NCBI RefSeq assembly: GCF_954871325.1
Contig: NC_088779.1
Location: 14,386,846 to 14,450,845, forward strand
From: Gordionus sp. m RMFG-2023
Taxonomy: Eukaryota > Nematomorpha > Gordioida > Chordodea > Parachordodidae
Length of the DNA: 64,000 bases
Reading direction: 5' to 3'
Of the stretch, positions 57,070-64,000 are shown piece by piece. Within the stretch, counting starts at the first letter, position 1. Each line of letters begins with the position of its first letter. Made by a program: the position numbers and the translations under genes. Under the pieces are notes generated by a model. That model was not told the DNA's origin and did not search any database. It saw only the letters and a program-made list of their open reading frames with translations.

Positions 57070-57113
57070 GACTCTTAACCTCAGGGTCGTGGGTTCGAGC
57101 CCCACGTTGGGGG
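57070..57113 (+). pseudogene. tRNA-Lys(CUU) 3' half
   Basis: Contains the anticodon loop CTCTTAA (CUU at 57074-57076), the variable region AGGGTC and the T-arm GTGGGTTCGAGCCCCAC with its stem intact, then the acceptor-side GTTGGG. The 5' half is missing and is replaced by the LINE relic on the other strand. The minus-strand translation of this piece gives GLEPTTLRLRV, a familiar artefact of tRNA antisense. It is followed at 57140-57190 by a second tRNA-like B box (GTGGTTCGAATC) and a T7 run. Confidence 0.8.
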
Positions 57114-57194
57114 TAATATTTTTAAGAATGGGGGTGACTGGAAAGTGTGTATCTATCTAACGTTGAGTCAGTGGTTCGAATCTCGTTGATGTAT

Positions 57195-57890
57195 TTTTTT
57201 AAATAAATTTAATATTTAAAAAAAAAAGAAATTATTGAACTGAACTCTAAATTTTTAAAATTGGATGTAAAATATTGAGAGTTCGAAAGGTTCGGGTCAT
57301 TTTTATCTTTTTTACATCCTCTATATGGTTTTATATGCTAAACGCTTTCCTTTCGGTTACACATCATTTCGGGTTATTGGGCATTTATCAATGAGCCTCG
57401 CGACAAATAGGCGTATATATATAATCTGGGAAATAAAAATTATAAAATGGAATTTAAATTGGGTAAAATAATATGCCGCTTGGATGCCACAACAAATCGT
57501 CACATAAATATTGCTTAATAAACTATTGATTAGATGTTACGTCAATTAGACGCGTTAAGTTTACCATGGTTAATTTTGCCATAACTCACAATTGCCGCAA
57601 ATATTTGTCCTGGGAAAATTATGCCAATCGGTAATTTTTTATTATTACTAAAATTATTTATAGTATATATATATAAGAATATTATACCAAGCCTGAAATA
57701 ATTCTTATATTTTTTATTTTAGAAAAAAATTGATATAAGTAATTTACTAAATAACAGAAGATGAAATATAATGAAAAATATTTTATGATACATTGGTGAT
57801 AGAATAGCAGGGATGTAGCCCTTTAACAAAAAAGAGGGTTCACGTTCAGAAATAAAAAAGGGTTCCGGTTCAGGGTTTGAAGAGCATAAA
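57195..57890. other. AT-rich stretch without a recognised feature
   Basis: No gene or clear element seen. GGTTCGGGTC- and GGTTCCGGTTCAGGG-like words at 57275-57300 and 57860-57875 resemble ends of the 45447-46366 family, but no pair or target duplication was found. Confidence 0.4.
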
Positions 57891-57895
57891 GTAAT

Positions 57896-59476
57896 CAGAG
57901 GTCTGCAAGGCCTGGTACGTTTCGGCCCGTTAAAAATTTTTGCATAAAGTGTCCAGCCCGGCCTAAGAATATTGCCAGACGCCTGGCCTGGCATGAAATC
58001 TAAAAAAAATTTACCGCCCTGGCCAAAAATTTATTAAAAGTCGACCAAGGTCCTTAAAAATTTTCACAGACTTGCAGGCCCGGCCCCTGAGCCGGACCGT
58101 ATTTTAATTTTTTTAAATATACCCGGGCCGGGCTCGTAATTTTTTTTTTAAAAACACCCGGGCTGGGCCTGAAAATTTTTTAAGAAAAAATATCCTAGCC
58201 GAGTTGTATATTTTAAAACCAAATATTTGAAATCGCCATTATTAGCTATAAATATCAAAAATAAATATAATTTATTTTAAAAAATTCGGGCTAAGCCAGC
58301 CGGGCCGGGCCTGAAAATTTTTTTTAAAAAAAACCCGGGCCGGAAAAAATTTTAAAATAAAATCTGGGCCTGGTCCTGCAAATGGTACCACCTCTGCAAG
58401 GCTCTGTTATTCTTCTTAAAAAAGTGAATGTTCTCTCATTAGTTTACTAAAGAGCTGCTAATATATATATATAACCATTTTAATAATTGGGAGTATAATC
58501 TAAAATGTGTTTGAAATAAAAAGCATCCATAGCATTTTTTGGGACTGTATCAACCATAGTTAATCTTTTAATCATAGTTATTCAGCTAATAAGGCATCAT
58601 AAGATATTTTAACATCTTCATGATAAAAATATAACAAATATTTATATTTTTTTTCTATCACCATATGAAAAAGGTTGGCATAGGGGACATTTGTTTTGTA
58701 ATACTCTTCTACTGATCCTATATTAATGTTTTGACGATGAGCTTGCTTGCTGCAAGTCGAGGGGGGCAGATATTAAGCACGTATAGCTCTGCTTTTGACT
58801 CAACAATAACATATAAAATAGGAAATTCTTCAACAACATTAGCCCTAATTTCCTTGAGTTCTAATAAAATGCTCTCCGCTATTCTCATCTTCTTAATCAA
58901 GTCCATGTTATGTTTTTGAAAAGTATTACATAAAATAGTTGTATAATTAAATAATACATTTGAGAAAAAAAATTTGGAATAAGTATTGAATCCAATAATT
59001 TTCTTGCTTCTGAGGAAATATTTCTTTCAAGCCATTGTGATATTTCAGTAATAGCATTAATAATCGGCTCTTCTAACTCCATAATAGCTGTTACTGCTTG
59101 TGGCGGAGACTCGCTCTCGTTGGACAACCTTGCAATTTCTTTCTCCCTGTTGGACAAGTTTCAGAGATAATTATTATTTGACTAGAAATTTAGATAAATA
59201 TTACGCCACTAAAATTTGAAAATAATAGGAAAATTACGCCAAGGAAAACTTGAAATAGAAATTGATTGATAAAATAACTTAGTAGATGAATGTGATAAAT
59301 AAAATATATATATATATATGTATATATGAGATAAGAATAAATATTAACAAATATAAATTAATATTAACAATAATATTTTTGAAAAATATAATCCGGCATC
59401 TGCATTTTTTGGCTTTGGGGGGGGGGGGGGGGGGAGGGGATTTGTCCCCCTGTCCCCCCCGCTGCGTACGCGCCTG
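57896..59476 (-). mobile_element. second copy of the CAGGCGCGTACG hAT, with CCGGGCC-family ends inside
   Basis: 58068-59476 matches 6028-7258 closely, ending in the same C/G-runs and GCTGCGTACGCGCCTG. The homology starts at the left edge of the GC-rich nested block, not at the hAT left end. Further left (57896-58060) is a different GC-rich end starting CAGAGGTCTGCAAGGCC. The left part of the outer element has thus been replaced. Minus-strand transposase remnants at 58590-59157 include QWLERNISSEARKLLDS, IAESILLELKEIRA and CPPRLAASK, with frameshifts. Confidence 0.8.
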
Positions 59477-59734
59477 CCTGAATAAATTAAATAAGTTGAT
59501 TCGATAAGACACCCTTAATTAATTTTTTATGAGAATTTTAAATATAAGCATCATTAATGATATTCTGAAATCACGATTATTTTTCCTTCTATAAGACATC
59601 AACGTAATATTCTATAAATGCATACGTCTTACAATTGTTATCAACATTTTAATATAATTACTATTCATTTAATGAGTTATTATTTAAAATCTTATTATCA
59701 GGTAAATATATAATGAGATAGTAAATTTACCTGA

Positions 59735-61708
59735 ATGGGAATTAAAGGGTTTTATGGATTTATCAGGAAACATTACCCAAACGCATTTTTTAAGGCTGCA
59801 TCAAATTCTAATGACATGAAGGCTGAAACAAAAGTAGATCATTTGTATATAGATGCAAATTTTTTGGTTCACAGTTGTAAAGCAATGTCCATGGGAAAAA
59901 TTGACAAAGTATCATGGTTTTTAAAAATTTTCAGTGAAATTGATGATTTAATAAAATGTTTTCATCCACAAAATACAGTGTATATTGCATTAGACGGAGT
60001 TCCTCCTGATTGTAAAATAAATTTACAACGATCAAATCGATTTAAAAAAATGAAATCTATAACTAATAAAAATCGATTAAATTCAAATAAAGATAAAAAC
60101 TCGTCATCTGTTTTATCGCCAGGAGCAGAACTAATGGCAGAAATTGTTATACAAATTGAAAGCTTTATTTATCTGAAAATGAATGTAGATTCATATTGGA
60201 AAAATTTAATCGTTATTTTATCTAATGCCAATACTCCAGGTGAAGGTGAAAATAAAATAATGAATTTACTGCTATCTCAAGAAAATATAAGAAAAAATGA
60301 TTCCAATTTTTTAGTGGGTGGAGACGCAGATTTGATTGTTTTAAGTTTGATAAGACATGCCTTTAATAAAATATACATTATCACACCTGGTGAAAATAAT
60401 AAATCTCGTTACTCAAAAAGAAATAATCATTACAGTTATTGTAGTTACTGTTCTAAATTTGGACATAAGGCACAATATTGCTCAACTTTCTCTCAATATG
60501 ATAGTGATTCAACGCGTTCGGGATACAATACCGACGAAGAGCAAAGTAGTTCTGAAATTTTGAGTAGTATTAGTGAAAATATGCCATGTAATTCAGATTA
60601 TGAAGTCGTCAATATCGAAAAATTAAAAATATACATCAAGGAAGATTCTAAGGGAATTGGCTTAAATATAGAAAATCAAAAGCTCTTGGACGATTTCGTT
60701 GTTTTAAGTTTTTTTTTAGGAAACGATTTTTTACCTAAATTGTATATCAATGACTCAAAATCGAATATATGTGATTTAGCCAAAATATATTCAAAGGTTC
60801 AAAATGAATCTAAATCATATTTAATTCAAGAAAGTAAAATAAACTTAACTTTTCTTTCAAAAATATTTATTGAATTGGCTAAAGATGAATCTTATTTTTT
60901 ATCAAAATTGCGTAATAAAGAAAAAATCTATCAAGATTCTTCTGATTCAGATGATACAGAAAATGATAATAATGATAAGATATGGTACTATAAAAAATAT
61001 TTTGGCGAAAAAAAAGTAAACTTTGGGTTCGAAGTAGCAAAGGAATATATAATTGGCATTCATTGGAATTTTTATTATTATTTTCATAAATGCAAATCAT
61101 GGACATGGTTTTACCCATATAGGCTACCTCCTTTAGCCAGCGATTGCGTAAACATTGAAAATTTTCAAGATATTAATTTTAATCTTTTGGATGAAAATAA
61201 TGAACCACTAAAACCATTAGAACACTTAGTTGCTGTGTTAAACCCTCAAATTAACCTGTATTTACCTAAATCTCTTCAATTTCTTAATTCAGAAAGTCGA
61301 TCTAATATTATTGACATGTATCCTCAAGATTTTAAATTAATATATTTAAGAACAGAACCATCTCCACCAGTTGCCATGATACCGTTTTTAGAAAGAAATC
61401 GATTAAAATTTGAATTTATAGGTGTCGAGAATCAATTACAAAAGGATGAAAAAATTAGAAATGCTGTTGAGGTGGATCAATTGTTTTTAAATTATAATAA
61501 TCAATTTTATCAGCAATATCTAAAAGCATATTTGGATAATAAGGACACCTTTTTAATTGGCAAAAATGACCGTATAAATGGAACTCTCAAAAAAATTATC
61601 GATTCACCTAAAATAAACGATAAAATACTATTAAACAATGAATTTTTTAATAGGATAACTTTACAGAATAAATTAATAAAATTTAATTATCTTTCTTCAA
61701 TAAATTAA
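59735..61708 (+). CDS. XRN2: XRN2/Rat1-like 5'-3' exoribonuclease, intronless
   Basis: Degrades 5'-monophosphate RNA; XRN2/Rat1 works in the nucleus in transcription termination and rRNA processing. 657 aa. Conserved region 1 carries the metal-binding acids: Asp40 (YIDANFLVH), Asp87 (ALDGVPP), Glu170 and Glu172 (NTPGEGENKIM), Asp197 and Asp199 (GGDADLIVL), with the basic QRSNRFK patch. A CCHC zinc knuckle (Cys236, Cys239, His244, Cys249) sits where XRN2/Rat1 has one and XRN1 lacks it. Conserved region 2 includes FFLGNDFLPKLY, GIHWNFYYYFHKCKSWTWFY, PPLASD and PLEHLVAVL. It is short compared with animal XRN2 (about 950 aa), with trimmed loops and no long C-terminal tail. No intron is needed, unlike FECH. 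No stop or frameshift was seen. The start is the only ATG before the family N-terminus MGIKGFYGF. Confidence 0.92.
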   Translation: MGIKGFYGFIRKHYPNAFFKAASNSNDMKAETKVDHLYIDANFLVHSCKAMSMGKIDKVSWFLKIFSEIDDLIKCFHPQNTVYIALDGVPPDCKINLQRSNRFKKMKSITNKNRLNSNKDKNSSSVLSPGAELMAEIVIQIESFIYLKMNVDSYWKNLIVILSNANTPGEGENKIMNLLLSQENIRKNDSNFLVGGDADLIVLSLIRHAFNKIYIITPGENNKSRYSKRNNHYSYCSYCSKFGHKAQYCSTFSQYDSDSTRSGYNTDEEQSSSEILSSISENMPCNSDYEVVNIEKLKIYIKEDSKGIGLNIENQKLLDDFVVLSFFLGNDFLPKLYINDSKSNICDLAKIYSKVQNESKSYLIQESKINLTFLSKIFIELAKDESYFLSKLRNKEKIYQDSSDSDDTENDNNDKIWYYKKYFGEKKVNFGFEVAKEYIIGIHWNFYYYFHKCKSWTWFYPYRLPPLASDCVNIENFQDINFNLLDENNEPLKPLEHLVAVLNPQINLYLPKSLQFLNSESRSNIIDMYPQDFKLIYLRTEPSPPVAMIPFLERNRLKFEFIGVENQLQKDEKIRNAVEVDQLFLNYNNQFYQQYLKAYLDNKDTFLIGKNDRINGTLKKIIDSPKINDKILLNNEFFNRITLQNKLIKFNYLSSIN

Positions 61709-63370
61709 ATACGAATACTATATAAATCTATATTTTTGTTCTTTTTTTAATTTCATGAAATATCCAAATTCATAATGAATATATGAGACTAATTTTTTAT
61801 AAAATGAGGATATTTAATATGAAAATGATAAATATATCATTAATTAGTAGCAATATGATATGTATATAATATCTAACTTACGAATTCCATAACCCCTTTC
61901 AATGTTATACATCAATTTTACCTAAGAATTTATGGTATGTAGACTGTCTAAACCTAAATTTCTAAGTATGTATTTTTAAATATACATCGAAATAGGTCAC
62001 CCAGGCACAGAAACCTGAAAGATTCGCATCATCAAACAAGGTTTGGCGTGATACTTGAATAAATTAATGGTTATCATTGAAGAAAAAATATGAAGGTTAA
62101 GATAAAACCGACCTCAAAAAAGATTAACGATTAAGTTATTGTTATTTAGAACATGTAGCGGTTACAAAAGCTATATTTAAAAAAACGAATGAATGAAAAA
62201 TACAATAATGATTCCTTTCATTGTAAAATAGAAAATAAAAAAACACTTTTTGCAATGAAGATTGATTATTTTTTTTGATATTCAAAAACGTAGTAAATAT
62301 TGGTAAAAATAATTCAAAACTATAAATTTTTACTGTTTTAAAAATATTGTTTTAAATTTACTTGGGTGATCAAAAATATTAAAATAATCCAACAGAGGAC
62401 AATTATTAATTAATATTTCAAATAATTACCATTATAAATAGGAAAAAAATATAAGATTATAGTAGGCTAAAATTTGATAAATTTATTTAAATTCGAGTTA
62501 AAACCTCAGCCTGAAAATTAAATCTCTTTCAAATTAATCACCATCCTAAAAAATATAATGTAATGTTATTAAATGCGTTTTAAGAGTACGATAGTTCAGG
62601 AACACTAGTCTTTCTTACTTTTTTATGATAATATTATTCAATTATATTAATATAATATTAAAAATATTTTTTCTACAATAGCTTTTTTATTATACTAATA
62701 CAGTAATAATATGATTTGTTGTAACACATTTTCATAATGTGAAAAAACATTCTTATATAGTTAAATAACTTTCCATAATTATTGTAAAAAACATTTTGAT
62801 ATAAATTAAATTTTTTTTAAAAGTTTTTAAACTTTAATGAAGACTAGCATCAAAGTTATGAATCAAATAGTTTTTTTTGGACACAAGTTTAAGTGGAAAA
62901 ATGAGAATTCAAAAAAAAATTTTTAATAATAAAGTTCTTTGACTTTAATGAAGACTAACGTCAAAGTTATGAAACGAATATAGTTTTTTTTATGTTTTGG
63001 ACATAAGTTTAAGTTGAAAAATTAGAATTTTAAAAGATATTATATAAAAAAAATTTTCTAAGATTTCTACAATACCTTTTTTAAATTTAAAGAATTATTC
63101 CAATATTCTAATTTTACTTTTAGTTATCCAAAGAATGGAAATCAGGATAAGAAAGTTGAATAATTTCTTAAATAAACATGAGTGAAAACTCGAATTTAGG
63201 GTTTTCAGATAATTCTTATTTGTTTAGAATTTTTTATGATCAATTCGAAACACCAAAATAAAAAAAAACCATTTGTTTATTTATTCTTTGTAAATAAAAT
63301 ATTACACAATATAAATCAATTACAAATTCAATCATTTAAAGGAATGCATCGAATTCCCTCTTCAATAAAC
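61709..63370. other. intergenic, AT-rich
   Basis: No gene was recognised. A direct duplication of about 115 bp with divergence lies at 62827-63040: AACTTTAATGAAGACTAGC and GACTTTAATGAAGACTAAC, each followed by CAAAGTTATGAA and GGACA(C/T)AAGTTTAAGT. Confidence 0.5.
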
Positions 63371-63389
63371 TTTATGGTGTGAGAATAAA

Positions 63390-63775
63390 AATTTGAAATA
63401 TGTAATATAATTGCCTAAAATACTCGTAACAATTGAAATAACTTCATTTCGGTTATTGGGTTTAGGAGAATTTGATCTATAGATTCTTAATTACTCCGAA
63501 AAAAAAATTTTCTATCGGATTTAATTGCGGCGAATAGGGTGGCAAAAATATGATATTTGGATAATTCTCACTAATTATCCTCGTTCGATGTATAGGAGCA
63601 TTATCCATTATAAGTAATGAATTTGATGGTAAAAGTGCGAATAATTCATCCAGATATGCCTTGAATTTTATCGCAGTAAAAGCCCCATCTATTATTGTGA
63701 ATTTTTTCAATCCACTTATTCCTATTGTGCATAGGTTACCGGAAGTTTTAAAAATATAATGTTTTTCTTAAAATT
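63390..63775 (-). pseudogene. Tc1/mariner-IS630-type transposase, 3' fragment
   Basis: Reading down from 63775: NLCTIGISGLKKFTIIDGAF, then LPSNSLLIMDNAPIHRTRII, then FLPPYSPQLNPIENFF. These are the second catalytic Asp (MDNAPIH) and the catalytic Glu (NPIEN) of a DDE_3 superendonuclease, with 30 residues between them. After FGVIKNL a stop occurs, but another frame continues RSNSPKPNNRNEVISIVTSI, so a frameshift cut the C-terminus. The N-terminal part and first Asp were not found; the window ends soon after. Confidence 0.85.
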
Positions 63776-64000
63776 TTCTTTCAATTTTTTAAAAAAGGAT
63801 GTATTTTTCTCAACAAGTTTTTACAATAATTATGGAAAGTTAAATTAAAGTGTCGGGGCTTCCGTTATGGGTAGAATGGTTGGTGGCACATCTCGATGAT
63901 TTTTGGTATGCGTCATTTTAGGTTAATAAAAGCAACTACAACAATTAAATTTTATTTAATTTTAAAACCAAAAAAAAATATAAAAAATAAGAATTATCTG
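63776..64000. other. right edge, nothing identified
   Basis: A moderately GC-rich patch around 63850-63920 (GTCGGGGCTTCCGTTATGGG) stands out, but neither strand gives a recognisable protein or RNA. Confidence 0.4.

Noticed and set aside
56920-57105. Frame starting MGLEPTTLRLRV as a gene start
   Set aside because: Those residues are antisense translation of the tRNA-Lys half; only the later part is a real LINE relic.
59279-59512. 73- and 77-codon frames with Gly or Pro runs
   Set aside because: They are produced by the G-run at the hAT end and an AT microsatellite.
60879-61118. 79-codon minus-strand frame
   Set aside because: It is a shadow of the XRN2-like gene.

Overview
This window looks like a very AT-rich, transposon-rich eukaryotic nuclear genome. 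Host genes are recognisable only after splicing by eye through very short GT-AG introns (37-70 nt). The evidence for an animal-like organism is a ferrochelatase that resembles animal FECH, including the C-terminal 2Fe-2S cysteines, and a tRNA-Lys(CUU) half identical in style to metazoan tRNAs. AT bias, tiny introns and heavy hAT load would fit a compact-gene parasite or small metazoan, but the species cannot be named from sequence alone.

Layout. 1-3.4 kb: no gene seen, ending in decayed hAT termini. 3.41-13.57 kb: one Ty3/gypsy LTR retrotransposon (minus strand, 5-bp TSD TTTCT). Its 3' LTR is split by a 5-kb foldback-like element with long tandem-repeat terminal inverted repeats (3500-8532). 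That element holds a hAT element (5559-7258, TSD ATTTTTAA), which holds a GC-rich hAT end: four nested levels. 13.6-17.6 kb: relic coding sequence, a decayed hAT and a long inverted-repeat element. 17.82-27.81 kb: a 10-kb composite bounded by hAT-type inverted ends. It contains arrays of a ~118-bp satellite in opposite orientations (each unit carrying the palindrome TGACAATTGTCA) around a nearly intact non-LTR retrotransposon with a restriction-like endonuclease.

28.7-49.5 kb: the main host gene, ferrochelatase (FECH), in 8 exons on the plus strand. Six coding exons lie in two tight clusters, while intron 3 (4.8 kb) and intron 7 (14.5 kb) are bloated by hAT elements. Intron 7 also contains a BTB/BACK-domain gene on the opposite strand. 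All four 2Fe-2S cysteine ligands and the catalytic His/Glu of FECH are present once the last exon at 49.35 kb is joined.

49.5-59.5 kb: MITEs, degenerate tandem repeats, a BED-finger hAT 5' end, a non-autonomous LTR element derived from the gypsy family (TSD CTTGG) sitting in a hAT-type element, a LINE 3' relic abutting a tRNA-Lys half, and a second copy of the 5.6-7.3 kb hAT. 59.7-61.7 kb: an intronless, apparently intact XRN2/Rat1-like 5'-3' exoribonuclease gene. 63.5-63.8 kb: a Tc1/mariner-IS630 type transposase fragment.

Across the window at least ten hAT-type families can be told apart. Each has its own short GC-rich, often palindromic subterminal repeat, and several keep BED-finger or hAT dimerisation remnants. 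This points to repeated diversification of transposase/end-sequence pairs in one genome.
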